NCBI GenBank assembly: GCA_023301405.1
Contig: JALZUX010000642.1
Coordinates: 1-6,150, forward strand
DNA length: 6,150 nucleotides
Reading direction: 5' to 3'
DNA from: Granulosicoccaceae bacterium
Lineage (GTDB): Bacteria > Pseudomonadota > Gammaproteobacteria > Granulosicoccales > Granulosicoccaceae
This document shows positions 1-6,078 of the stretch, one piece after another. Position 1 is the first letter of the stretch, and each line of letters opens with the position of its first letter. The notes beneath the pieces are model-generated. The model was not told the origin of the DNA. It did not search any database and saw nothing but the letters and a program-made list of their open reading frames with translations. A program made the translations under genes and the position numbers.

Positions 1-909
1 GCGGGTCCTGGCCAGGTGCTTATTAAGGTGGCGGCTACAACGGTAAATCGCCCTGATATTATCCAGCGACAGGGAAATTACCCGCCACCGAAGGGTGATT
101 CAGAGATTCTTGGTCTTGAGGTTGCGGGTACGGTTGAGGTTGTAGGCGATGATGTTACAGAGTTTACGCCCGGTGATCGGGTGTTCGCGTTGGTTGGTGG
201 TGGCGGCTATGCAGAATATGCTGTGGCTTATGCCGGTCATGTGATGGCGATACCGCAAAATCTTTCCTATCAGCAAGCGGCGTGTATTTGTGAAACTTAT
301 ATAACCGCTTATCTTAATACGTTTGTTCTGGGTGAGCCCGGGGATTCAGACGCCATTTTGCTGCACGGTGGTGGCGGTGGAGTGAATACTGCTGCTATTC
401 AGTTGGTACAGTCGTTACGACCGGCAGCAACAATCATTGTCACCGCATCAAGTGGCAAGGTGGATCGGGTTCGTGATCTGGGCGCACACCATGTGATTGA
501 TTACAAAACCCAATCCTTCGTCGATGAAATTAAAATAATAACTAATGGTCAGGGTGTTGATGTGATCCTTGATCATATCGGTGCGGCCTACCTGGCTGAT
601 AACATGAACAGTCTGGCGATTAGCGGGCGATTGGTTATTATCGGTATCATGGGAGGAATAAAATCTGAACTTAATATCGCGCTGATGATGGTCAAGCGGC
701 AAAAAATTATTGGTTCTGTGCTGCGCTCAAGGTCGATGGCTGAGAAAGCCAGTATCATCGCAAATTTCAGCAGCACAGTTATGCCACTGTTTGCTTCTGG
801 AAAAATTAAACCGTTGATTTCAGATGTTTTTCCATTGTCACAAGCAGCAGATGCACATCAGGCAATGGAGCGAGGGTCTCATTTCGGTAAGATAGTGCTA
901 GAGGTTTAA
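1..909 (+). CDS. NAD(P)H:quinone oxidoreductase, zinc-less MDR family (PIG3-like), 5'-truncated by window edge
   Basis: The reading frame is open from base 1 (Ala-Gly-Pro-Gly-Gln-Val-Leu-Ile), so the GTG at 16 is an internal codon, not the start. About 25-30 N-terminal residues lie outside the window; family members are usually about 325 residues. Visible family signatures: NRPDIIQRQGNYPPP near the start, GLEVAG, PGDRVFAL followed by a glycine run and YAEYA (GroES-like half), then ETYITAY and the Rossmann segment LLHGGGGGVNTAAIQL, and a C-terminal HFGKIVLEV. No zinc-ligand cysteines are seen, as expected for quinone oxidoreductases, which reduce quinones or enones with NADPH in the cytoplasm. 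The nucleotide-binding loop normally reads GxSGVGTAA; here it is GGGGVNTAA, with Asn replacing the last glycine. It lies 75 bp upstream of the CoA-ligase pair on the same strand with no obvious terminator between them, so co-transcription is plausible. The physiological substrate is unknown. The family call is firm. Confidence 0.9.
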   Translation, partial: AGPGQVLIKVAATTVNRPDIIQRQGNYPPPKGDSEILGLEVAGTVEVVGDDVTEFTPGDRVFALVGGGGYAEYAVAYAGHVMAIPQNLSYQQAACICETYITAYLNTFVLGEPGDSDAILLHGGGGGVNTAAIQLVQSLRPAATIIVTASSGKVDRVRDLGAHHVIDYKTQSFVDEIKIITNGQGVDVILDHIGAAYLADNMNSLAISGRLVIIGIMGGIKSELNIALMMVKRQKIIGSVLRSRSMAEKASIIANFSSTVMPLFASGKIKPLISDVFPLSQAADAHQAMERGSHFGKIVLEV

Positions 910-971
910 TCAGCACGTCGATTAAATTGGGGGAATTATGTATGGTTGATCAAACCGATCTGAAGGTGTTT

Positions 972-976
972 GGGAG
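972..976 (+). promoter_or_regulatory. Shine-Dalgarno GGGAG that selects the TTG start of the beta subunit
   Basis: GGGAG lies 8 nt before a TTG at 985. Translation from that TTG gives MNLHEYQGKQLL, which lines up exactly with the conserved N-terminus of succinyl-CoA synthetase beta subunits (E. coli MNLHEYQAKQLF). The alternative TTG at 970 would add five residues (MGDSN) before this conserved start, and the SD would fall within its own first codons. Confidence 0.7.
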
Positions 977-984
977 ATAGTAAT

Positions 985-2256
985 TTGAACTTACACGAAT
1001 ATCAGGGCAAGCAACTGCTCAAGCAATTTGCGATTGCTGTGCCTGCGGGTGAGGTTGCATCGAGTGCGAAGCAAGCCAAAGAGATTGCACAATCTTTAGG
1101 TGGTGAAGGATGGTTTGTTAAAGCACAGGTGATGGCTGGTGCCAGAGCGACTGGCCATTTTAAAAATGCTCCAGCCAGTGACGGTGGTGTCCGACACTGC
1201 AAAGAACCACAAGCTGTCTTTGATCATACTACTGCAATGCTTGGTGAGGTGCTGTTTACTATCCAAACCGGTATTGATGGCGCTACTGTGCATCAGGTTT
1301 ATGTTGAGCAACAAATAGAGGTTGCCGGTGAAAGTTATGTTGCTTTACTGGTTGACCGGCGTTCAGGGTGTATTTCACTACTGACCTCACCGGACGGTGG
1401 TTCATTTTTAGAGCAAAACGCCGCAAGCAACCCTGAATCTATTACTACCTGGCCAATTAATCCGGTGTCCGGCCTTGATACCAATATGGCTACAGAGGCA
1501 GCAATATCACTTGGCTTTAATGGTGATGCGGTGGCAGGTTGTGCCTTGGTTTTAACCAGGCTTTACCAATTGTTTATTGAAAAAGATTGCACTTTAATTG
1601 AAATAAATCCATTGGCTAATGATCAACATGGCAATTTTTGCGCACTAGATGCAACGATAAAAATTGATGATAACGCGTTGTTTCGCCAACCCGAATTGAA
1701 TGCACTTCGCGATACCCGCGATCTTCGTGATGGTGAACTCGATGCTCTAAAGTTTGGTTATAATTACTTTAAGCTGGACGGGGACATTGGCTGTGTCACT
1801 TCAGGTGCAGGCATGGCGATGGCCACTATAGATACGATCAAACTCTATGGTGGTAAGCCCGCTAATTTTCTTGATGTCCCACCGGTGGCAGAGGTTGATC
1901 AGTTTGTCGAAGGTTTGCAACTTGTATTATCTGATCCCTCTGTAAAGGTAATGCTGGTCAATATATTTGGCGGCGGAATTTTACGTTGTGATCTGGTTGC
2001 TAAAGCGATTTTAGTCGCCTTGAGCACTAACCAGAAAAAGATACCGGTCGTGGTTCGCCTTGCTGGAAGTAATGCAAAGGAGGGGCTGAGTCTGTTGCGT
2101 GATAGCGGTATAAAATTTGAGATAGCAGACGACATGATAATAGCATCGCAGATCGCGGTAGAAACAGCAGAAAACGACGCTCAGTCCGGCAGCAATAAAG
2201 TGCGGGCTTCGTGGTGGGATTGGGTTCGTTTTTCACGCCGTGGTGAAAAAGCCTGA
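985..2256 (+). CDS. Acyl-CoA ligase beta subunit, succinyl-CoA synthetase (SucC/MtkA) superfamily, divergent
   Basis: Start taken at TTG 985 (423 residues); E. coli SucC has 388. In the superfamily the beta subunit binds the nucleotide and, with the alpha subunit, converts a carboxylate, CoA and NTP to an acyl-CoA thioester. Domains: N-terminal ATP-grasp (about 1-240), then the C-terminal ligase domain (about 265-395). Conserved: MNLHEYQ, Lys46 (FVKAQV), the Mg-ligand Asn208 in IEINPL, Asp222, NALFRQPEL (230-238), NFLDV (294-298), NIFGG (326-330), RCDLVA and PVVVRL. Odd points: the nucleotide loop GGRGKAGG is GARATGHF (52-59) followed by an insertion; the position equal to E. coli Asn264 is Ser273; the normally glycine-rich GGGA after FLDV is PPVA (299-302); and the substrate loop FGG-IVRCD carries an extra residue (FGGGILRCD). 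A tail of about 24 residues (400-423) is basic and Trp-rich. These changes argue that the acid may not be succinate. Malate-CoA ligase or an unknown acid are alternatives. A catalytically weakened paralogue is also possible. Confidence 0.85.
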   Translation: MNLHEYQGKQLLKQFAIAVPAGEVASSAKQAKEIAQSLGGEGWFVKAQVMAGARATGHFKNAPASDGGVRHCKEPQAVFDHTTAMLGEVLFTIQTGIDGATVHQVYVEQQIEVAGESYVALLVDRRSGCISLLTSPDGGSFLEQNAASNPESITTWPINPVSGLDTNMATEAAISLGFNGDAVAGCALVLTRLYQLFIEKDCTLIEINPLANDQHGNFCALDATIKIDDNALFRQPELNALRDTRDLRDGELDALKFGYNYFKLDGDIGCVTSGAGMAMATIDTIKLYGGKPANFLDVPPVAEVDQFVEGLQLVLSDPSVKVMLVNIFGGGILRCDLVAKAILVALSTNQKKIPVVVRLAGSNAKEGLSLLRDSGIKFEIADDMIIASQIAVETAENDAQSGSNKVRASWWDWVRFSRRGEKA

Positions 2257-3134
2257 TGGCTATTCTAGTAGGCAAAAATACACGGGTCTTGTGTCAGGGG
2301 CTTACCGGCAAGCAAGGCAGTTTTCATATGCAAAATGCGGTTGCTGACGGCACGCAACTGGTGGCGGGAGTAACGCCCGGTAAAGGCGGTTCTGAACACT
2401 TAGGTGTACCGTTGTTTAATACCGTTGAAGACGCCTGTGTGGCGGTGCAACCAGACGCTACTATTGTCTTTGTTCCGCCCGTTAATGCGGCCGCCGCAAT
2501 CATAGAGGCAATTGACTGTGGAATCGCTCTGATTGTATGCATCACTGAGCGAATTCCTATGCATGATATGGTGCAAGTTAAGCATCGCTTGGCCAATAGT
2601 CAGTCGTCTCTGATTGGCCCGAATTGCATCGGCATTATTACCCCTGAAGAATGCTGCATGGGTATCATGCCCTCTGAAATTTTCAAGCGCGGCAAAGTAG
2701 GTATTATCTCAAGATCAGGCACATTAACCTATGAAGCAATTGCCCAGACAACAGAGCAAGGATTAGGTCAGTCTTCCTGTATAGGTATAGGAGGTGATTT
2801 ACTTCGCGGTTTGGATTTTGTTGATTGTCTAAAATTATTTGAAGACGATACCGAAACCGAGGTAGTGGTGATGCTTGGTGAAGTAGGGGGTTCTGCAGAA
2901 GAAGAGGCTGCCGACTACATGAAAACTACGCGTTACTCCAAGCCCGTTGTGGCCTACATAGCCGGTCAATTTGCGCCGCCCGGGCGTCGAATGGGTCATG
3001 CAGGTGCCATAGTGCAAGACGGTAGCGGCACGGCACGCGCCAAGATTAATAAGTTGCGCAGTGTAGGTGTCCATATTGCCGAATCTCCGGTAGCGATCGG
3101 TAGCACCGTGGCACGTGTCGTCAGTCCTCGTTAA
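2256..3134 (+). CDS. Acyl-CoA ligase alpha subunit, succinyl-CoA synthetase (SucD/MtkB) superfamily
   Basis: 292 residues, the usual SucD length. The subunit binds CoA and carries the phosphohistidine that passes phosphate from nucleotide to acid. Motifs: N-terminal CoA-binding Rossmann domain with QGLTGKQGSFH (14-24) and TPGKGG with Lys43; GPNCIG (121-126); ISRSGTLTYEA (151-161); IGIGGD (176-181); GEVGGSAEEEAA with Glu209; and RMGHAGAI with the active His248. All catalytic positions are present, so the alpha subunit looks functional. Differences from E. coli SucD are GPNCPG to GPNCIG and GGDPIPG to GGDLLRG, both in loops near the active site, which fits a change in acid specificity. ATG 2256 shares its A with the TGA stop of the beta gene (TGATG), indicating translational coupling and a 1:1 heteromer. 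It ends with tandem stops TAATAA. Malate-CoA ligase (MtkB) or another dicarboxylate ligase cannot be excluded; the substrate cannot be read from the sequence. Confidence 0.9.
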   Translation: MAILVGKNTRVLCQGLTGKQGSFHMQNAVADGTQLVAGVTPGKGGSEHLGVPLFNTVEDACVAVQPDATIVFVPPVNAAAAIIEAIDCGIALIVCITERIPMHDMVQVKHRLANSQSSLIGPNCIGIITPEECCMGIMPSEIFKRGKVGIISRSGTLTYEAIAQTTEQGLGQSSCIGIGGDLLRGLDFVDCLKLFEDDTETEVVVMLGEVGGSAEEEAADYMKTTRYSKPVVAYIAGQFAPPGRRMGHAGAIVQDGSGTARAKINKLRSVGVHIAESPVAIGSTVARVVSPR

Positions 3135-3325
3135 TAAGTTCGCTTTGCTCGAGGGAGTGGCGCCGTGCAGGGAGAATAATCCATTCTTAATAAAAGAATA
3201 GGCTCTCAAAGTAGTAGGCAAAATCTCACGCACCTTAGTGGACTTCTCGCTACGCGCTCTTTCTGGACGGGTACTGGCTAAATCAATATGACCTTTTTGT
3301 TTATGGAGTCACTCTGGCAGGTGAT

Positions 3326-3346
3326 AGAAATCTGTTGTTGATTTCT
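3326..3346. repeat. 7-7-7 inverted repeat, candidate operator over the -35 region
   Basis: AGAAATC (3326-3332), 7-nt spacer, then GATTTCT (3340-3346), a perfect inverted repeat. It covers the putative -35 hexamer and ends 12 bp before the TATAAT. A 21-bp dyad in this position suits a dimeric helix-turn-helix repressor. It could instead form an RNA stem followed by TTATTTTTTA, a weak terminator of the upstream operon, but the stem has only two G-C pairs and sits 7 nt from the T-run. Confidence 0.4.
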
Positions 3347-3364
3347 GCGGTTATTTTTTATAAT
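3335..3364 (+). promoter_or_regulatory. Sigma-70-type promoter for the amidinohydrolase gene
   Basis: A perfect -10 hexamer TATAAT occupies 3359-3364. Two weak -35 candidates precede it: TTGTTG at 3335-3340 with an 18-bp spacer, or TTGATT at 3338-3343 with a 15-bp spacer. Transcription would begin near 3371, leaving a leader of about 50 nt. The -10 match is clear and the -35 is poor, which is compatible with an activated or regulated promoter. Confidence 0.55.
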
Positions 3365-3420
3365 GATTTTGTGGGCCGGGACTGATAGGTTAAACCAGAC
3401 GGAAAATACAAGGCATTAGT

Positions 3421-4341
3421 ATGGGCGATCAATTTAGTTTAAGGGCCAGAGTCGAAGGCGGTGGCACCCCCGCATTATCTGATTGGGGGGCTGATTGTGA
3501 ATACGGCGTTTTAAAAGATATTTTACTGGGTCCGGCAGATCACTATCAATGGCTTGAGACCAGTTCAGTATCTAAAAAAAGCATTCGCAGGCAGCTTCCG
3601 TTTGATGCGTCTGTTGCTAAAAAGCAGCATGCTGAAATGGTTTCTGCGTATGAATCAGCAGGGGTGACCTGTCATTTTCATGCCCCTGATCCCGAGCTTC
3701 CCTACCACATTTTTGCCAGAGATTCGTCGGTCATGACTCCCTATGGCGCAATTATCACCAGCATGGCTAACTGGTGGCGGCGTGGCGAAAACTACCGTGC
3801 AATAGAAACCTACCAGCGCTTAGGCATACCCGTGTATGACTATGTGACGGCGGGTACATTTGAAGGTGGTGATTTTAATATTATCGAGCCCAACACTGTA
3901 TTGATCGGTTGGGAAGGCGATGAAGGTCGCAGCCAGGAAAATTCAGCCGTGCAATTGAAGAACTGGTTTGAAGCTGAAGGCTGGGAGGTCATGCTGGCCG
4001 ATATTGATCCCTTCTATGTGCATATTGATCTTATGGTCGTGATGCTAGCGCCAAAGTTGGCGGCCGTGTGTCTTGAAAGTACCGATCCGCAGGTGGTTGG
4101 CTGGTTGAAGTCAAAGCAAATAGAAATTGTGTCAGTGCCGTTTAAAGACACGCTCGATCTGGGGTGTAATGTAGTGGCTTTGGGCAATGATCGAATTTTA
4201 TTACCACAGAAAAGCACCGTGTTAAAAGAGAAAGCACAGGCGCTGGGGATTGAAATTTTTGATCCCGATGTGTCTATGATTACGCCTGGTGGCGGTGGTG
4301 TTCACTGTATGTGTCAAGCGTTGCGGCGGTTGCCAGGTTGA
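3421..4341 (+). CDS. Arginine deiminase/amidinotransferase-superfamily hydrolase (dimethylargininase-like)
   Basis: 306 residues from ATG 3421, with AAGG 7 nt upstream. It belongs to the guanidino-group modifying superfamily (arginine deiminase, dimethylarginine dimethylaminohydrolase, glycine amidinotransferase), which attacks a guanidinium carbon with a cysteine. Visible active-site elements in order: FARDSSV with Arg100-Asp101, FEGGDF with Glu148 and Asp151, YVHIDL with His201 and Asp203, and near the C-terminus GGGGVHCMC with Cys296. This reproduces the Cys-His-Glu triad and the substrate-binding acids of the superfamily, so the enzyme is probably active. The length is closer to dimethylargininases and small amidinohydrolases than to arginine deiminases or glycine amidinotransferases, which are longer. 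Cys298, two residues after the nucleophile, is not a general family feature that I recognise. No signal peptide is evident, so it should be cytoplasmic. The substrate (arginine, methylarginine, citrulline-like or guanidino acid) cannot be told. The preceding promoter suggests separate control from the ligase pair. Confidence 0.82.
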   Translation: MGDQFSLRARVEGGGTPALSDWGADCEYGVLKDILLGPADHYQWLETSSVSKKSIRRQLPFDASVAKKQHAEMVSAYESAGVTCHFHAPDPELPYHIFARDSSVMTPYGAIITSMANWWRRGENYRAIETYQRLGIPVYDYVTAGTFEGGDFNIIEPNTVLIGWEGDEGRSQENSAVQLKNWFEAEGWEVMLADIDPFYVHIDLMVVMLAPKLAAVCLESTDPQVVGWLKSKQIEIVSVPFKDTLDLGCNVVALGNDRILLPQKSTVLKEKAQALGIEIFDPDVSMITPGGGGVHCMCQALRRLPG

Positions 4342-4808
4342 GAGTGATTTTGAATGCCTTGCTGAAGGCTCTTTGGTAGACGTTTGTGTAGATATTTCTC
4401 GTTCGGGTGACTAGCGCGCGTGCGCCATCAGAATCCCGTCGAGTTACAGACGACCGCTGTTAGAGAGCGATGGGTGTTTGGCAGCAGTTTCGCAGTGCAC
4501 ACACTCGCTATTGATTACAAGGCCTTTAACGAATTGACGGTTCCGTTTATTGACCTCAATGGCGGCGCCCGGGAGTCTTGAGTTTCATGCAGTGGCTTGC
4601 GACGGCCCGATTGATGGCAGATGAAGCAGGGATACGCTAATACTGGTCGACACACCGGCCCTACAGTTGGGCGGCGTTAGCAGACAATGGGTGCTATATT
4701 AAGTAACGATGGTCGCAAGGCTTTTGGGTGTAATGGCTAAAAGCTGGCAACAACGAATAGGCAAGCTGATCATGGCTATTAATAACTGAGTAGCCAAAGC
4801 CTACTGCG
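4342..4808. other. Long gap without a convincing gene; possible decayed coding remnant and pheA leader
   Basis: No open frame with start and ribosome binding site is seen. The longest forward stretch without stop runs from about 4412 to 4581 and reads like protein in places (VFGSSFAVHTLAIDYKAFNE, then LTVPFIDLNGGARES), but it has no clear start and I do not recognise a family. The next forward fragment (MQWLATARLMADEAGIR, ending at the TAA near 4640) is in another frame. This is what a frameshifted pseudogene could look like, or chance. The right part (4709-4808) holds paired repeats described in the findings. Confidence 0.4.
4356..4369 (+). terminator. Weak hairpin after the amidinohydrolase gene
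   Basis: GCCTT (4356-4360), loop GCTG, AAGGC (4365-4369), then TCTTTGG. It lies 15 bp after the TGA at 4341. The stem is only five pairs and the T-run is interrupted, so termination here would be inefficient. Confidence 0.25.
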
Positions 4809-4838
4809 ATGAACCGAATCAAACAAATTAGCGTTAGA

Positions 4839-5693
4839 ATGACAACAACTAAAAAAATTGCTTATCAAGGCGAACCAGGTGCTTATTCGCACTTGGCGTG
4901 TAAAAATACTTACCCGGATCTTGAGCCACTGGCTTGTGAGTCTTTTGCCGCCGCGTTTGCCGCGGTGGAAAACCGTCAAGCTGATCTGGCCATTATTCCA
5001 ATTGAAAATTCACTGGGTGGTCGGGTGGCGGGAATGCACTATCTGCTACCAGAATCAACGTTGTTTATTATCAATGAGCATTTTCAACCGGTGAAGCATT
5101 GTCTGCTTGGCCTGCCGGGGACCAAACTTGATCAGATCACCCATGTTCGTTCGCATCCGCAGGCATTGGCGCAGTGCCGCTCATTAACTGAGGAGTTAGG
5201 CGTTAAACCGCTACCAGTAGCAGACACGGCAGGGTCTGCAAAAGAGGTTCAAGAATTGGGTGATCCAACTCAGGCTTCTATTGCATCCAGTCTTGCAGGT
5301 GAGATTTATGGGCTGGAAGTGCTGCGTGAGCGCATTGAAGACCGGCTGGGTAATACCACACGGTTTGTGGTGTTGTCGTCTAACCGTGTTGACCCCGACC
5401 CCCGTGACGGCCCTTGTATGACGAGCTTTGTCTTTCATGTTCGCAGTGTGCCGGCAGCGCTTTATAAATCACTGGGTGGGTTTGCGACCAGTGGCGTCAA
5501 TATTACTAAGCTTGAAAGTTATATTATTGATGATCGATTTCAGAGTGCTCAGTTTTATGCAGAGATAGAAGGGCATCCATCAGATAAGTTGGTTGATTAT
5601 GCATTTCAGGAATTGCAGTATTTTTCAACCAAGCTTAAGGTGCTAGGGACGTATCCCGCCCATTCGTATCGGAAGCGAATGGCAGTGAGCTGA
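4839..5693 (+). CDS. pheA: Prephenate dehydratase, monofunctional, with C-terminal ACT domain
   Basis: It converts prephenate to phenylpyruvate, the committed step of phenylalanine synthesis, in the cytoplasm. From ATG 4839 the protein has 284 residues, beginning MTTTKKIAYQGEPGAYSH, which matches the family N-terminus. An in-frame ATG at 4809 would add ten residues (MNRIKQISVR) with no family counterpart. Neither start has a good ribosome binding site, so the start is not settled. Catalytic domain (about 5-180): GEPGAYS, IPIENSLGGRV (53-63), SHPQALAQC (105-113), DTAGSAKEV (129-137) and NTTRF (172-176) with the catalytic Thr174. ACT domain (about 195-272): an ESY at 226-228 stands where many bacteria have ESRP, and this is usual for the alphaproteobacterial branch. 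The ACT domain gives feedback control by phenylalanine in the family. No chorismate mutase domain is attached. It is separated from upstream genes and convergent with the next gene, so it is probably a single-gene transcript. No phenylalanine-rich leader peptide was found. Confidence 0.95.
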   Translation: MTTTKKIAYQGEPGAYSHLACKNTYPDLEPLACESFAAAFAAVENRQADLAIIPIENSLGGRVAGMHYLLPESTLFIINEHFQPVKHCLLGLPGTKLDQITHVRSHPQALAQCRSLTEELGVKPLPVADTAGSAKEVQELGDPTQASIASSLAGEIYGLEVLRERIEDRLGNTTRFVVLSSNRVDPDPRDGPCMTSFVFHVRSVPAALYKSLGGFATSGVNITKLESYIIDDRFQSAQFYAEIEGHPSDKLVDYAFQELQYFSTKLKVLGTYPAHSYRKRMAVS

Positions 5694-5701
5694 GGCTTCC
5701 T

Positions 5702-5738
5702 TGCGGCGGTACTAATTTGTTAGAAGTTTCCTGCCGCA
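5702..5738. terminator. Nested stem-loop between convergent genes, candidate bidirectional terminator
   Basis: TGCGGC (5702-5707) pairs with GCCGCA (5733-5738); inside it CTAA (5712-5715) pairs with TTAG (5720-5723). It sits 9 bp after the pheA stop and 13 bp before the stop of the minus-strand gene, where a shared terminator would be expected. There is no long T-run on either side, so the call rests on the GC-rich stem and the position. Confidence 0.4.
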
Positions 5739-5750
5739 GGCCTTACTTTG

Positions 5751-6005
5751 CTATTGGTCGCCCGGTTTAAGCTGGCGGCGTCTGTCTCTTAGGGACTGTA
5801 CTATTTCCCAGCGCTCCTGATTGGGGAGTCGTGACCATGTAGCGATCTCGGCCAGGGTTCGATAGCAACCGCTGCACAGTCCGGATTCTTCGTCTATTTC
5901 GCAAATGCTGATACAGGGAGACGCAACGTCTGGCGCGTCGGCTGGCAGCAAGGTGTGTTTTCGGCGCGCGCGGCGAGCCGGTTTAGATGAATCCTGGTCT
6001 GACAT
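5751..6005 (-). CDS. DUF1289 family small cysteine protein
   Basis: 84 residues from the ATG whose complement is at 6003-6005; the frame is open further upstream to another ATG at 6060-6062 (103 residues). I prefer the shorter form, MSDQDSSKPARRARRK, because the likely promoter lies over the longer one's start. The diagnostic segment follows a basic N-terminus: SPCISICEIDEESGLCSGC then YRTLAEIATWSRL, with the spacing C-x3-C-x8-C-x2-C, and ends in a helical, arginine-rich stretch (NQERWEIVQSLRDRRRQ). DUF1289 proteins are short, common in proteobacteria and of unproven function; the four cysteines suggest metal or Fe-S binding, which is inference. No signal peptide or membrane segment. It is convergent with pheA and has no visible partner in the window. 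No clear ribosome binding site is seen before either start. Confidence 0.85.
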   Translation of the reverse strand: MSDQDSSKPARRARRKHTLLPADAPDVASPCISICEIDEESGLCSGCYRTLAEIATWSRLPNQERWEIVQSLRDRRRQLKPGDQ

Positions 6006-6050
6006 CGACAGCGTGCTCGAAGGGTGGCAAGGCAGTATTTGTTTTTTGTA

Positions 6051-6078
6051 AGAATATGGCATTTTTGTGTCATTGCAA
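6051..6078 (-). promoter_or_regulatory. Possible promoter of the DUF1289 gene
   Basis: Read on the minus strand: TTGCAA (6073-6078), a 16-bp spacer, then TATTCT (6051-6056). Each hexamer matches four of six consensus positions. Transcription would begin near 6044, about 40 nt before the ATG at 6005, which supports the shorter start. Confidence 0.35.

Larger units (their letters stand above)
3135..3420. other. Intergenic spacer between the alpha subunit gene and the amidinohydrolase gene, with promoter-like elements
   Basis: No gene is seen in these 286 bp in either strand. The left part holds a short AT-rich hairpin (ATTCTT at 3183-3188 pairing with AAGAAT at 3194-3199, loop of 5) with no U-tract, so termination after the ligase pair is doubtful. 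The right part holds the promoter and inverted repeat listed separately. The ribosome binding site of the next gene is probably AAGG at 3410-3413, 7 nt before its ATG. Confidence 0.6.

Noticed and set aside
970..984. TTG at 970 as the start of the beta subunit
   Set aside because: It adds five non-family residues and its start codon overlaps the SD; TTG 985 gives the conserved MNLHEYQ start at 8-nt spacing.
3183..3199. AT-rich hairpin as terminator of the ligase operon
   Set aside because: The stem has one G-C pair and is not followed by a T-run.
2835..3233. 132-codon open frame on the minus strand opposite the alpha subunit gene
   Set aside because: It lies mostly opposite a strongly conserved SucD-family gene, has no recognisable domain and reads like antisense shadow.
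4695..4700. TATATT as a pheA -10 element
   Set aside because: The only -35-like hexamer nearby (TTGGGC at 4667-4672) is 22 bp away, too far for a normal sigma-70 promoter.
4709..4789. 26-codon ORF as a phenylalanine leader peptide for pheA
   Set aside because: It contains no Phe or Tyr codons and has no clear ribosome binding site.
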